DNA from: JAFAMB01 sp963775805 | GTDB lineage: Bacteria > Verrucomicrobiota > Verrucomicrobiia > Chthoniobacterales > JAFAMB01 | Direction of reading: 5' to 3' | NCBI GenBank assembly: GCA_963775805.1 | Contig: CAVZKG010000001.1 | Coordinates: 248,001-312,000, forward strand | Length of the DNA: 64,000 nucleotides | Shown: positions 8,348 through 17,662 of the stretch, in pieces | Layout of the letters: every line of letters begins with the position of its first letter | How positions within the stretch are numbered: the first letter of the stretch is position 1 | Notes under the pieces: model-generated | Told to the model about the DNA's origin: nothing | The model's database searches: none | Seen by the model: only the letters and a program-made list of their open reading frames with translations | Translations under genes and position numbers: made by a program

Positions 8348-9865
8348 TCAGACCATGTGCGCGATAAGATCGATCTGCTTTGGCTTATTTCCCGCCGCCG
8401 CGTCGAAACGGGCGGTCACCTCGCCATCGCGCATGACGATGATGGAATGGGAAAGTCCGATTGTCTCCTCCAGCGTGTCGGCCGTGAGCACAATCGCAAT
8501 ACCTTGTTCGGAAAGAGTCCGCATCAGGTCATAGACTTCTTCCTTGGCTCCAACATCGAGACCACGCGTCGGATGATCGAAAATCAATATCTTTGATTGC
8601 GCATTCATCCACTTTGAAAGAACAACCTTTTGCTGATTTCCACCGCTGAGGTTGAGACAGATCGCGTCGACGCCGGGAGTTCGAATGTGCAGTTTCTGCA
8701 CCCAACTCTGAGCAACTTCCCGTTCGCGCTTCACCTGGATCACTCCGGACTTCATGACTGTCGCGAGACTGGCGAGAGTAATATTAGGAATTATGGAAAG
8801 CGCCAGGACGAGTCCTTCCAACCGGCGCTCGCGCGGAATGTACCCAACACCGAGTGCCGCCGCTTGATCTGGAGAAGTCAATCGAACCTGTCGACCGGCG
8901 AGGGTCAGTGTGCCTGACGTGTGTGGAAGGAATCCAAAAAGTGTTCGTGTCAAAGCTTCGCGCCCTGAACCAATCACACCGGCGATGCCCAGTATCTCTC
9001 CCTCTCTCAGGGTAAAATCGACGTTGCGATAAGCACCGGCAACGGTCAGTTGACTAGCTTGAATTGCGACCTTCTCAACAGGTGCGCGTTGCCGAGCCTC
9101 GCGGTAATACTCCGAATGAAGTTCTCTACCGACCATGAGCCGATGCAGCTGTGGGACGGTTGTTTCGCCCGCCGGCATCTCAGTAACAATCTTGCCATCC
9201 TTCATGACATAGACCCGGTCGGAAATATTCAGCACTTCGTCCAGACGATGAGAGACGAAAACAAAACTCGCGCGGGCGCGCAAGGCCCGCACTCGCTCGA
9301 AAAGGACATCGATCTCACGTTGTTCCAAGACCGAAGTCGGTTCATCGAGTAAAATGACCAAGTGCCGTTCGGTGCGCTCTTCCAGGGCCAAGGCTTTCGC
9401 TAATTCAACCATCTGACGTTCCGCAAAGCTCAATCGCGCGGTGCGCACGGCAGGGTCTATTGCCAGTTGGACTTTCTCCAATTGCCGGCGTGCAGCGGCA
9501 TGCAACGCTCGCCATGAAATCACTCCCAAACGGCTGAATTCCTTTTCCTGACCGAGATAGATATTCTCTGCAACTGTTAGATTGGGCAGGAGCGATTGCT
9601 CCTGAAACACGATTCCAATTCCATTGAGATTTGCCTCACCTGGACTGTTTAATTTGAGAGGTTTGCCGTCCAACAATAGTCCTCCGCTATCAGGGCGGTA
9701 GACCCCGGCCAGGATCCGAATAAGGGTCGATTTGCCAGCTCCGTTTTCGCCAACCAACCCCACTACTTCGCCCGGCCTGATTTCGATTGAGACGTTTTCG
9801 AGCGCTTGAACTCCAGCAAACGCTTTGCTGACGTTCTTCAGGCTGAGCATCTCGTTTCCTGCCAT
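8348..9865 (-). CDS. Sugar ABC transporter ATP-binding protein (tandem NBD, RbsA/XylG-like)
   Basis: This 505-residue cytoplasmic ATPase carries two nucleotide-binding domains in one chain, as in RbsA, MglA and XylG. The first has Walker A GENGAGKSTLIR, signature LSFAERQMVELAKAL (non-canonical) and Walker B VILLDEPTSVL. The second has a degenerate Walker A (GVIGSGREAL), a good LSGGNQQKVVLSKW signature and the degenerate Walker B FDHPTRGLDVGAKEE. Such a catalytic plus non-catalytic pair is normal for this family. It lies between the two permease genes, 4 bp and 5 bp from each, so it is translationally coupled. Confidence 0.93.
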   Translation of the reverse strand: MAGNEMLSLKNVSKAFAGVQALENVSIEIRPGEVVGLVGENGAGKSTLIRILAGVYRPDSGGLLLDGKPLKLNSPGEANLNGIGIVFQEQSLLPNLTVAENIYLGQEKEFSRLGVISWRALHAAARRQLEKVQLAIDPAVRTARLSFAERQMVELAKALALEERTERHLVILLDEPTSVLEQREIDVLFERVRALRARASFVFVSHRLDEVLNISDRVYVMKDGKIVTEMPAGETTVPQLHRLMVGRELHSEYYREARQRAPVEKVAIQASQLTVAGAYRNVDFTLREGEILGIAGVIGSGREALTRTLFGFLPHTSGTLTLAGRQVRLTSPDQAAALGVGYIPRERRLEGLVLALSIIPNITLASLATVMKSGVIQVKREREVAQSWVQKLHIRTPGVDAICLNLSGGNQQKVVLSKWMNAQSKILIFDHPTRGLDVGAKEEVYDLMRTLSEQGIAIVLTADTLEETIGLSHSIIVMRDGEVTARFDAAAGNKPKQIDLIAHMV

Positions 9866-9870
9866 AAGGT

Positions 9871-10902
9871 CTACTTCACAAATTTCATCCGATTGCGATC
9901 GATCGAGGAGGCCACCGCAATAATGATGATGATTCCTTGAACCGCTTGTTGCATGTCGGGAGAAATGCCCAGCAGAACCATCCCGTTCCCGAGTACTGCA
10001 ATGATTAAAACGCCGACCAAAGTATTTAGAGCCCCACCAGCGCCTCCGCTCAGGGATGTCCCACCGACCACGACTGCGGTAATGGTCGAAAATAATCTGC
10101 CGTCTCCGATCGTAGCGTTTCCCTGGCCAAGCTGTGCAGCCGCTAAGACTCCTCCGATTCCGTAAAATCCACCAGCTAGCGAAAAGACCAGTATTTTGAC
10201 TCGATCGACATGGATGCCGGAGAGCATGGCTAGATCTTCACCGCCGCCGATGGCCATGACGTGTCGGCCAAAAATAGTGAACCGCTCGATGAACCAAGCG
10301 ATAACGAGTGCTCCCAAAGCGACCCAGACCGCTAGTGGCAATTCGAGAAAGCGCGTAAGCGCCAGTGACCGAATGCCTGGATCCAGGACTCGCGCGTTCG
10401 TACCACCTAAGATCAATGTCGCCATGCCAATCCCCACGAACCAGCTGCCCAAGGTGACCATGAAAGAGGGAATACGAACTCTCACGTGGACAAAGCCATT
10501 CAAAAACCCAATGGCAGCACCTGCAATGATAGCAAAAATAGGAGCTATCCAACCGAGAGAGTTCTGGTTCATATCGTTGTGAACCAGAGTCGCAACAACG
10601 ACCGCGCCAAGGGCAAGCACTCCTTCCACCGAAAGATCGACGCTCCCTAGCAAGATGACGAACGTCGCACCTAACGCTAGTACAAGCGGTATTGCCGCCG
10701 AATTAGCAATTCGAGCAAAATTAAGATAATTAAAAAACCGCGGATTGCGCAGACCGATCGCCAGAGAAAGCCCGATCAGCGCCAGGAGCGGAGCAAGAGA
10801 TTTGATCCGTTCCAGCCACTTGCGCCTACGGGCTTCCGAATCGGTCGATTTGGAATGGTCCGACTTACTGTGTCCGATTGCGGTCGTCGAAGATTTGTTC
10901 AC
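9871..10902 (-). CDS. Sugar ABC transporter permease (RbsC-like)
   Basis: This 343-residue permease has a polar N-terminal extension of about 35 residues, then multiple membrane helices. It contains the family motif GSVDLSVEGVLALGAVV and the GGTSLSGGAGGALNTLVG loop. It is related to, but clearly different from, the second permease of the operon. It starts 54 bp after the binding-protein stop. Its role is to form half of the translocation path for the imported sugar. Confidence 0.9.
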   Translation of the reverse strand: MNKSSTTAIGHSKSDHSKSTDSEARRRKWLERIKSLAPLLALIGLSLAIGLRNPRFFNYLNFARIANSAAIPLVLALGATFVILLGSVDLSVEGVLALGAVVVATLVHNDMNQNSLGWIAPIFAIIAGAAIGFLNGFVHVRVRIPSFMVTLGSWFVGIGMATLILGGTNARVLDPGIRSLALTRFLELPLAVWVALGALVIAWFIERFTIFGRHVMAIGGGEDLAMLSGIHVDRVKILVFSLAGGFYGIGGVLAAAQLGQGNATIGDGRLFSTITAVVVGGTSLSGGAGGALNTLVGVLIIAVLGNGMVLLGISPDMQQAVQGIIIIIAVASSIDRNRMKFVK

Positions 10903-10956
10903 TTCGCGATAGAAGTTCGTGCTCGCCCTCGGTACACAGCGCCAAACCGCCGATCC

Positions 10957-12042
10957 TCAACTCGCGACGTTACCCCAATAATCGCTCCAATCGACCTTAG
11001 GTGTATTTTCAATATAGTTCTTGATGAAATCGTCAACGTTATCCTTCGTTACCAGAATACCTTTCGCACTATAATTGCGATGGTTATCTGGTTCTTTGGT
11101 TACGTCGAATTTGCCCAACCTCGCCCCGTATCCGAGCGCTAATCCCATTCCTCCCTGCCAGTACGGGTTCCAGGAAGCTGTCGCCGACATTTCGCCGCTT
11201 TTAACCGCTTCGACAGCGAGTTTAATTCCATCGGTTCCACAAACAGGGATTTTGCCGTTAAGGCCTTCGGCTCGCAACGCTTCCAGCGTTCCGCTCGCCA
11301 TGTCGTCGTTCGCGCACCAAATTCCTTTAATGTCGCTCCCGAAGCGGGTGAGCCAGGTGCCCGTAATAGTGAACGCTTCGGACGCCTTCCAGTTCGCCAC
11401 CTGAAAATCGAGCAGCTTCACATTCGGATTGGCTGCAAGTGCCTTTTCCAAGCCTTGTTTGCGCTGAATAGCCGGCGTGTTGGAGAGAATGCCTCCTAAA
11501 CCGACAATCCCGCCGGAACCACCAAAGGCCTTGAACAGGGCTTCCGCAGTCTGCTGGCCGTAAGTCACACCATCAAAAATAATATGCGCCACGTAATACG
11601 GGTTGAAATCCTTCGGATGCAGGTCGTCAGGTTTGTTCCATTGCGTCACCACATGCGCTTTTGCGTTCACACACGCTTCGACGATTGCACGAGCATCAGG
11701 TGAATCATTCGGATCCACGTTCAAAACCATATTGCCGCCGGTTTTCGCCACGATGGCACGCACATCGGCGATTCCTTTTTCGCTGTTTCCTTCTGTGACT
11801 AACGTGACGTAATCGCACCCGACCGATTTGGCGAAGTCGGCGCCTCCTTGGTTCCAGGTTGCGTGATATGGATTGGCAAGAGACCGAATCGAATTGACCA
11901 GGACCGGCTTGCTATCATCGGCAAAAAGCCTTCGCGGTATTGAAGTCAAGACCGCGCTCGCGCCGGCGACAACGGCGGCGCGCCGGATAAACGTTCTGCG
12001 GGGAATTGGGTGACGAATCAGATCAGAGTTTTCAGGGTTCAT
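10957..12042 (-). CDS. Sugar ABC transporter substrate-binding protein (Tat-type leader)
   Basis: This is a 361-residue periplasmic binding protein of the ribose/galactose (peripla_BP_4) type. The ATG at 12042 is preceded by GTGGAG at a workable distance and is preferred over an in-frame GTG at 12087. The leader contains a twin-arginine motif (PRRTFIRRAAVVAG) followed by a hydrophobic core, so Tat export is likely. The mature part shows the two-lobe pattern, with LANPYHATWNQGGADFAKS, NVDPNDSPDARAIVEACVNA and IWCANDDMASGTLEALRAEG. The ligand is not identifiable. It is the first transporter gene of the operon, with 295 bp of gene-free DNA separating it from the kinase gene. Confidence 0.88.
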   Translation of the reverse strand: MNPENSDLIRHPIPRRTFIRRAAVVAGASAVLTSIPRRLFADDSKPVLVNSIRSLANPYHATWNQGGADFAKSVGCDYVTLVTEGNSEKGIADVRAIVAKTGGNMVLNVDPNDSPDARAIVEACVNAKAHVVTQWNKPDDLHPKDFNPYYVAHIIFDGVTYGQQTAEALFKAFGGSGGIVGLGGILSNTPAIQRKQGLEKALAANPNVKLLDFQVANWKASEAFTITGTWLTRFGSDIKGIWCANDDMASGTLEALRAEGLNGKIPVCGTDGIKLAVEAVKSGEMSATASWNPYWQGGMGLALGYGARLGKFDVTKEPDNHRNYSAKGILVTKDNVDDFIKNYIENTPKVDWSDYWGNVAS

Positions 12043-12337
12043 ATCGCTGGGCTCCACTTGCGCACCTTGGCTGGGGAGAATTTTCACCAGTTGGTGAGGG
12101 GGGAATTACGCGAGGCTACCGGCAACGAATTAAAAATCAACTTCGAAATAATACTACGCGAAAATTAATCGTAACCCCCAAATTCCGGTAGCCAAAGCCT
12201 TCACGGAATTTTCGCACTAAAATTTCTGTAGTTTTGCTCCACGTTTTGAACGGCGTACGCGGGACGCGTATGCTCCTTTACGGCGCTCTCGATCGAGGTG
12301 CGCGCTTGAAGCGACGCTGACGTTAGTTCACCGTCGA
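12043..12337. other. Gene-free leader between kinase and transporter genes
   Basis: About 295 bp, AT-rich around 12120-12240. It probably holds the promoter of the sugar transporter operon. I see no convincing operator palindrome or hairpin. Confidence 0.4.
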
Positions 12338-13816
12338 TCAAAACCAACTCTTCAGGCTTGGATAAAGATCCAAATAGCGGCGGTACGCCACTTCGTAAGG
12401 TTCTGCGCGCTCAACGGAGGGTGCAGTGACGAAATCAAAAACGGGAGCCAGTTTTCGCGTGTCGTCGTAGTCTTTGAAGATCCCGGCGCTAATCCCGCCG
12501 ATCATTGATGCGCCGACTCCTGCGCGCTCGGCCGCGTGAGTGTCCTGGCCCTGGAACAGCGGCCGCTGGAGAATGTCCGCGACCATCTGGCGCCAGAGCG
12601 AACTTCCAAGTCCGTTCCCCGAAGCCACCAGCTTCGGCAAACTTGCCCCACATTCCTCCATTGTCTCGATGATCTGGCGCATCGCAAAAGCCACGCCTTC
12701 CAACAACGCTCGCGCCAAATGTCCTGGGCCATGCCCTAGCGTCAGACCGACAAATCCACCTCGAGCTCGTGGATCCATAATCGGCGAACGTTCACCAACG
12801 ATATACGGCAGAAAAGTCAGTCCTTCGGATCCAGGCGGCACGTTGCCGGCCAACCGATCAAGGTCGCCATAAGAAAATCGGTCATTGCCGAGAATTGCAC
12901 GGAACCATTTAAGGGCCATCCCGGCAGAAAGCATCGCGCCAAGCAGGTACCATCGCTCGTGATGCGCATGGCAGAATGTGTGTAGCCGAAGTTTGGGATC
13001 CAGAATCGGTTCACGCAGGGGCACAAACGCCTGGCCGCCAGTACCGATGGTGATCGATCCGAGCGGAGGGTCAATCAAACCATTTCCAATGGCCTGTGCA
13101 GGCTGGTCCGCGCTGCCAGCTGCGACAGGGATCCCCGGCGGTAGACCCAGTTCCAAGCCGGCCTCTTTGGTTACGTGACCGACTAAATCGGCGGATTCGC
13201 CTGTTCTGGGAAAGATCGATCGAGGCAGCTTCAAGCGCGCGATCAGATCATCTGCCCACGTTCGTTTTCCGACGTCGAAGATGCCGGTGGCAGAAGCATC
13301 GCTCGCGTCCGTGCCGAGGTCGCCTGTGAGTTTGAGCCGAATATAATCTTTCGGCATTAGCAATGTTCGGAATTGATCGAGAAGGGAAGGTTGCTGTTTC
13401 TGTAGCCAGAAGAGTGTTGAAATCATGAATCCAGCGGCTGGCGCCGTGCCGCATTTTTTGAGATCTGCCAAGCCGACAACGGTTTCGATTTCAGGAATAA
13501 GGTTGGCGCTGCGCTGGTCGGCCCAGGTGATCGCTGGACTAACCGGCTTTGAATTCGCTCCGATGGGGACGAATCCGTGCATCTGTCCGCAAAGGCCGAT
13601 ACTGAGTATCTCCGGGTTCCCTGCGTGCGTCATGGCTTGGTGTACAGCGACGATTGTTGCCCGCCACCAAGCTTCCGGATCTTGTTCTGCATAACCGGGT
13701 GCGGGGATCAGGATAGGGTATTCGGCGTTGCCGATACCTTTGATTGAACCGTCCAGAGCGAACACGACGACTTTAACACTAGAGGTTCCAAGGTCGATGC
13801 CAAGAAGGGAGCTCAT
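12338..13816 (-). CDS. xylB: FGGY-family carbohydrate kinase, xylulokinase-like
   Basis: This 492-residue ATP-dependent sugar kinase phosphorylates the imported keto-sugar or polyol in the cytosol; closest by eye is D-xylulokinase. N-terminal signatures are LLGIDLGTSSVKVVVFALDG, QDPEAWWRA and GLCGQMHGFVPIG, the last typical of XylB. The C-terminal domain has GTGGQAFVPL and ARALLEGVAFAMRQIIE with ASGNGLGSSLWRQMVADIL, matching FGGY signature 2. It lies upstream of the sugar ABC importer on the same strand, which supports a shared pathway. No isomerase or dehydrogenase gene for making the keto-sugar is in the window, so xylitol, arabitol or another sugar remains possible. Confidence 0.85.
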   Translation of the reverse strand: MSSLLGIDLGTSSVKVVVFALDGSIKGIGNAEYPILIPAPGYAEQDPEAWWRATIVAVHQAMTHAGNPEILSIGLCGQMHGFVPIGANSKPVSPAITWADQRSANLIPEIETVVGLADLKKCGTAPAAGFMISTLFWLQKQQPSLLDQFRTLLMPKDYIRLKLTGDLGTDASDASATGIFDVGKRTWADDLIARLKLPRSIFPRTGESADLVGHVTKEAGLELGLPPGIPVAAGSADQPAQAIGNGLIDPPLGSITIGTGGQAFVPLREPILDPKLRLHTFCHAHHERWYLLGAMLSAGMALKWFRAILGNDRFSYGDLDRLAGNVPPGSEGLTFLPYIVGERSPIMDPRARGGFVGLTLGHGPGHLARALLEGVAFAMRQIIETMEECGASLPKLVASGNGLGSSLWRQMVADILQRPLFQGQDTHAAERAGVGASMIGGISAGIFKDYDDTRKLAPVFDFVTAPSVERAEPYEVAYRRYLDLYPSLKSWF

Positions 13817-13963
13817 TTTGGGGACAGATATCGGGAGGACAGGAAGACTCTGTACTTTATTTTAACCTATTTGACCAGAAATGAGCATTCGCAGAAGAAT
13901 CCTGCAACGGTTCGCGCTTCGCACATTCGAAACAATACAAGCTGATTTCGCGACAGGTCGCGA

Positions 13964-14431
13964 TCATTGGGCGTGACTGACTGTCGGTTTGAGTTCCACT
14001 GGAAAGTTTACAGAATTTGCAATGAAACAGCGCTCATGAGCATGATGATGAATCACTTCGGCTTGAGCAACCGAGCCCCTGACCTGGACATGCGGTCGCA
14101 ATGTCACCTGCACAAAGCGTCCGCCGCCCTCCTCGGTGGTTTCCATGATTCCTTCCGCATGATCTTCGTACGATTCGACCACAATTCCGGCGTCGGAGCA
14201 GAGATGCAAATACCAAAGCATCTGGCAAGCCGACAGGGACGACACTAGAAGTTCTTCCGGGTTGTAACGACTCGTATCTCCACAAAAATCTGGATCAGAA
14301 GAACCCGGGATCGCCGGTTTTCCCGCCACCTGAATATCGTGATCTCGCTTGTAGGCCTTATAACCAGCGGTTCCTTGACCTAGATTCCCGGTCCATACGA
14401 TCTTTGAGGAATAATGATGTTTTCGATGCAT
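13964..14431 (-). CDS. OsmC-family protein
   Basis: This 155-residue OsmC/Ohr-like protein is probably a cytosolic thiol peroxidase of organic hydroperoxides. The two redox cysteines are in place: C69 in SSLSACQMLWYLHLC and C135 in HAHERCFIANS. N-terminal strands carry VWTGNLGQGTAGYKAY and GDTSRYNPEELL, typical of the OsmC rather than the Ohr subgroup. It stands alone, divergent from the peptidase gene, with about 120 bp between them. Confidence 0.85.
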   Translation of the reverse strand: MHRKHHYSSKIVWTGNLGQGTAGYKAYKRDHDIQVAGKPAIPGSSDPDFCGDTSRYNPEELLVSSLSACQMLWYLHLCSDAGIVVESYEDHAEGIMETTEEGGGRFVQVTLRPHVQVRGSVAQAEVIHHHAHERCFIANSVNFPVELKPTVSHAQ

Positions 14432-14551
14432 GGGTTATTCTCCGCACGATACAGATATTTGAGGCCTGTTCCTTCGACTCCGTCGCGAAATTCTACCGGT
14501 GACTGTACCGATTCAAAGGAATTTTCTTCAACCGGTTGACTCCCATTATGG

Positions 14552-15493
14552 ATGAATCTGGTAAGCCATTTTGTCCGCGTTTTTTGCCATCCGCTGCAAA
14601 TGGCAATGTTGATTCTGCTCACTTTTCTCGTGCTCGCATCTCCAGCAAGGGCGCAGGACAACGAGCAATTGCACTTGAAAGATACTACAATCGATATCTC
14701 GCTCAATCCGGCGCCGTCCAAGGATTTGCGACAGCTAGTTCTCGATTGGATCAACCGTGCTGCACACGCGGTCACCGTGTATTACGAACAATACCCGGTG
14801 AGCCATGTCGCGATTGACGTGAATTTTGATGACGATGAAGGGATTCATTCGGGGCGAGCATCGGGATGGAATGGGGCGCACATTTCGATCTCGGTCGGGC
14901 GTTCGACGACCGCTGCGGAGTTTTTGGATGATTGGACCATCACTCACGAGATGGTGCACCTTGCTTTTCCGTCGGTGCCCGAGAGTCATCACTGGATCGA
15001 AGAGGGGTTGGCAACATATGTGGAACCTGTTGCACGTGCCCGAGCGGGGGACCTAACGCCAGCGCGAATCTGGGGCGACATGGTCGACTCCATGGGAAAA
15101 GGGTTACCGAAGGCCGGAGATCGGGGCCTGGATTTTACGCACACCTGGGGACGAACCTATTGGGGCGGCGCGTTGTACTGTCTGCTGGCGGACGTGGAAA
15201 TTCGGAAGAAAACCGGAAACCGGCGCGGCTTGGAGGACGCGATGCGCGGAATTTTGAAATCGGGAGGTAGTATCGAAGTGGAATGGTCACTGGATCATGC
15301 GCTTCAGGTGGGAGATCAAGCAGCCGGGGTAACGGTTCTTGAGGATCTGTACCGCGAGATGCGGGCAACTCCCACGGCTCCGGACCTGGGTCAACTCTGG
15401 AAGGACCTCGGAGTGAGTCGTGAAGATGGCAAAACGCTCTTCGATAACACGGCTCCTCTGGCGGCTATTCGCCAAGCGATCAGCGAGCGGTGA
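14552..15493 (+). CDS. Secreted zinc metallopeptidase (HExxH, gluzincin-like)
   Basis: This 313-residue protein has a hydrophobic leader (MAMLILLTFLVLASPARAQ, preceded by 16 residues if the first ATG is used). The catalytic zinc motif HEMVH is at 132-136, and the third ligand lies about 14 residues on in HHWIEEGLATYVEP. This gives the gluzincin pattern HExxH-x(n)-E seen in M1/M61-like and peptidase_MA superfamily proteins. The rest of the chain is helical and matches no named family that I recognise. Export to the periplasm is likely; the substrate is unknown. It is a stand-alone gene followed by a long block of dispersed repeats. Confidence 0.75.
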   Translation: MNLVSHFVRVFCHPLQMAMLILLTFLVLASPARAQDNEQLHLKDTTIDISLNPAPSKDLRQLVLDWINRAAHAVTVYYEQYPVSHVAIDVNFDDDEGIHSGRASGWNGAHISISVGRSTTAAEFLDDWTITHEMVHLAFPSVPESHHWIEEGLATYVEPVARARAGDLTPARIWGDMVDSMGKGLPKAGDRGLDFTHTWGRTYWGGALYCLLADVEIRKKTGNRRGLEDAMRGILKSGGSIEVEWSLDHALQVGDQAAGVTVLEDLYREMRATPTAPDLGQLWKDLGVSREDGKTLFDNTAPLAAIRQAISER

Positions 15494-15515
15494 GCGCCGC
15501 CCATGGGGCGGCAGG

Positions 15516-15832
15516 TTCGAAGTTCGAGGTTCCGGCTTCGAGGTTCGGAAGACGGACTCGAAGTTCGGAGTTCCGGGTTCTGTGTGCCACTGAACAGCGA
15601 AGGCAAACGAGTGCAGGCAGACGATCTTTAGACGCCGGAAGCACTCGAAATCTCCGAACGCCGAACTGTGAGGACAATTCGTCTTTGGCTCGCACCAAAT
15701 GTGCGGACATCTCACCAAGCCGGCGAACCGCCGAGCGCCGAACTTAGAACGCTGAAAGCCAATCCTACGGTGAACTCGGAAGCCCGAACCTCGAGTTCCA
15801 AACCTCGAACTCCATCCGCCGCCTGTATAATA
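15516..15832. repeat. Dispersed TTCGA-rich repeat block
   Basis: This gene-free stretch of roughly 320 bp is made of degenerate units such as GTTCGAAGTTCGAGGTTC on the left and GAACCTCGAGTTCCAAACC on the right. The two ends are therefore roughly inverted copies that could form a long imperfect hairpin. Inside are copies of the GCCGAGCGCCGAAC unit and GCTGAAAGCCAATCCTAC (15751-15768), both shared with other gaps. It sits in the gap between the peptidase and TPR genes. Confidence 0.7.
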
Positions 15833-15885
15833 CTGAACTTTTCAAGGAGGGCGTCTCGTAGTAGAAGGGTGGTCGGCGTTTTACT

Positions 15886-16635
15886 ATGAAGGGGATCTTT
15901 GTATTTGTTTGTTTGTTTGCCGTATCTTGGACATTCGCTCAGGAGGACGTGGGTCACCTCATTGCTGACGCGGAGCAGATGGAGCGGAAGGGGGAAACCG
16001 ATTCGGCAATTACTGTTCTGAAAACGGCCGATAAAATATCCCCGGACAACACCGAGGTGACAGAGCTCCTGGCCCAGCAATATGTGCTCAAGGTGGATGA
16101 TGAGGCAGACCCGGCAGCAAAGAAAAATGTCGGAGAGATGGCCCTCGATCTCGCCCGCAAAGCCGCCGACAAACTTCCGGACAATTCAGAGGCACAAGTA
16201 ACACTGGCGGCAGCCTACGGAAAACTGTGTGACGTGGTGGATCCGAGGACGAGAATCGAATATTCAAAGCAAGTTTATACAAATGCGACCAAGGCGTTGC
16301 GATTGAATCCGGATAGCGATTTTGGCCATTTGATCTTGGCGCAATGGAATTACCAGATGGTTTTCTTGAATCCATTTCTGAAGACGCTGACGGAGATGAT
16401 TTATGGGAAATTTCCACCGGCGTCGAAAGAGGAGGCCATTGCCCATTACAAGCGGGCAATCGAGTTGGCACCCGACCGCATTGTGCATCACGCGGAATTT
16501 GCCAAAGCACTGGACGTGATGGGAGACAAAGGGGCCGCCCGCGAACAGTGGCAAAAAGTTGCCGATCTTAAACCGGTTTTCGCCCAGGATAGACGTTATC
16601 AGGCGATGGCCATCAAGAGGCTTGAAACCCGATAA
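15886..16635 (+). CDS. Exported TPR protein
   Basis: This 249-residue protein has a short signal peptide (MKGIFVFVCLFAVSWTFAQ) and a periplasmic helical repeat region. TPR-like units are visible at DAEQMERKGETDSAITVL, ATKALRLNPDSDFGHLILAQ and EEAIAHYKRAIELAPD. The segment NPDSDFGHLILAQWNYQMV with the following KFPPASKEEAIAHY resembles regulator-of-microtubule-dynamics (RMD/FAM82) TPR proteins, which also occur in bacteria without known function. It is likely a protein-interaction scaffold. It precedes the response-regulator gene by 83 bp on the same strand. Confidence 0.7.
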   Translation: MKGIFVFVCLFAVSWTFAQEDVGHLIADAEQMERKGETDSAITVLKTADKISPDNTEVTELLAQQYVLKVDDEADPAAKKNVGEMALDLARKAADKLPDNSEAQVTLAAAYGKLCDVVDPRTRIEYSKQVYTNATKALRLNPDSDFGHLILAQWNYQMVFLNPFLKTLTEMIYGKFPPASKEEAIAHYKRAIELAPDRIVHHAEFAKALDVMGDKGAAREQWQKVADLKPVFAQDRRYQAMAIKRLETR

Positions 16636-16718
16636 CAGTTTCCCGGGACTCCAAGATCTGATAGAAGCTTGTTCGAAGTTAGCGCTTGCTGTCTACTCGA
16701 CCGTCAACGGAGATCCGG

Positions 16719-17660
16719 ATGAAGACACTACTCATTGTCGACGATGTTCCAGGAAATGTGGATGTAGTATTAGGGTTCCTCGCAGGCGCGGGATATCGCG
16801 TTCTCGTGTCTGACAGCGGTATTCGCGCGCTGGAGCAGCTCACCCGCAACATCCCGGACCTGATTTTGCTCGACTTGGTCATGCCGGGGATTGACGGGAT
16901 CGAGACCTGCAGGCGGATTAAGGCGAACAAAGAATGGAGCCACATTCCGGTCATCATGATGACGGCTGCGGATGAATTGGCCAAGAAACTCTCCGCCTTT
17001 GAAGCGGGAGCCGTCGATTTTGTTACGAAACCAGTGCAACCACAGGAGGTGCAGGCGCGAGTGCAAACGCATTTGCAGATTCGTGAGCTGCAACAATCTC
17101 TTGAACTGAAGAACCGGGAGCTTGCGGAAGAGATTGAGCTACGACTGGATGCGGAGAAGCAGTTGGAAAGCTCCTTGGAACAAGCGCTGCTGATTGCCAA
17201 TCAGCATGGGCATATTCTATTTGCGACTGGGCAAGCTCGGATATTGCTCAACACATTCTTTGCGGAACGTTCGGACAAAAAGCTTCCGATGGAACTAGTC
17301 AAATGGCTCGGCGGTCCGGATAGCCAGAGACCGAAACTGGTAACCCACAAGAAGCGAGGCGAAATCGAAGTGGATCACTTCGCGCTCTCAAAGTCAGGCA
17401 ATCTTTCGTTGCTTCGATTGGAACATCGAAATGGAGACAACGGTCCGAAGGCTCTCCTCTCACTTGGTGTGACGGCACGCGAAGCAGAAGTGCTGTACTG
17501 GATCAGCGAGGGCAAAACAAATCCGGAGATCGCGATCATAATTGACGCGTCGCTCAACACAGTGAAGAAACATGCAATCAATTTGTTTTCGAAATTGGGA
17601 GTCGAAACGAGAACAGCCGCTGCGCGCCTTGCTCTTGGTGTGCTAACGCCACTGCAATAA
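16719..17660 (+). CDS. Response regulator: receiver, PAS-like domain, LuxR helix-turn-helix
   Basis: This 313-residue protein starts at the ATG at 16719, preceded by GGAG; an upstream in-frame TTG is less likely. The receiver domain (1-120) has the acidic pair DD at 8-9, phospho-acceptor D52 in LILLDLVMPG and K in FVTKPVQ. A coiled segment (about 125-160) leads to a PAS-like region (EQALLIANQHGHILFATGQA) and a C-terminal LuxR/GerE helix-turn-helix (LTAREAEVLYWISEGKTNPE through NTVKKHAINLFSKLGVETRT). It is a phosphorylation-controlled transcription factor. It directly precedes a kinase remnant and two paralogous hybrid kinases and could be their output partner, which is inference from position. 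Confidence 0.88.
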   Translation: MKTLLIVDDVPGNVDVVLGFLAGAGYRVLVSDSGIRALEQLTRNIPDLILLDLVMPGIDGIETCRRIKANKEWSHIPVIMMTAADELAKKLSAFEAGAVDFVTKPVQPQEVQARVQTHLQIRELQQSLELKNRELAEEIELRLDAEKQLESSLEQALLIANQHGHILFATGQARILLNTFFAERSDKKLPMELVKWLGGPDSQRPKLVTHKKRGEIEVDHFALSKSGNLSLLRLEHRNGDNGPKALLSLGVTAREAEVLYWISEGKTNPEIAIIIDASLNTVKKHAINLFSKLGVETRTAAARLALGVLTPLQ

Positions 17661-17662
17661 TG

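Noticed and set aside
8348..9865. Second ATPase domain taken as inactivated by mutation
   Set aside because: The degenerate Walker A and B in the second half are normal in RbsA/XylG and BMP-type ATPases.
15516..15832. CRISPR array
   Set aside because: Units are degenerate, irregularly spaced and without uniform unique spacers; no cas genes are present.
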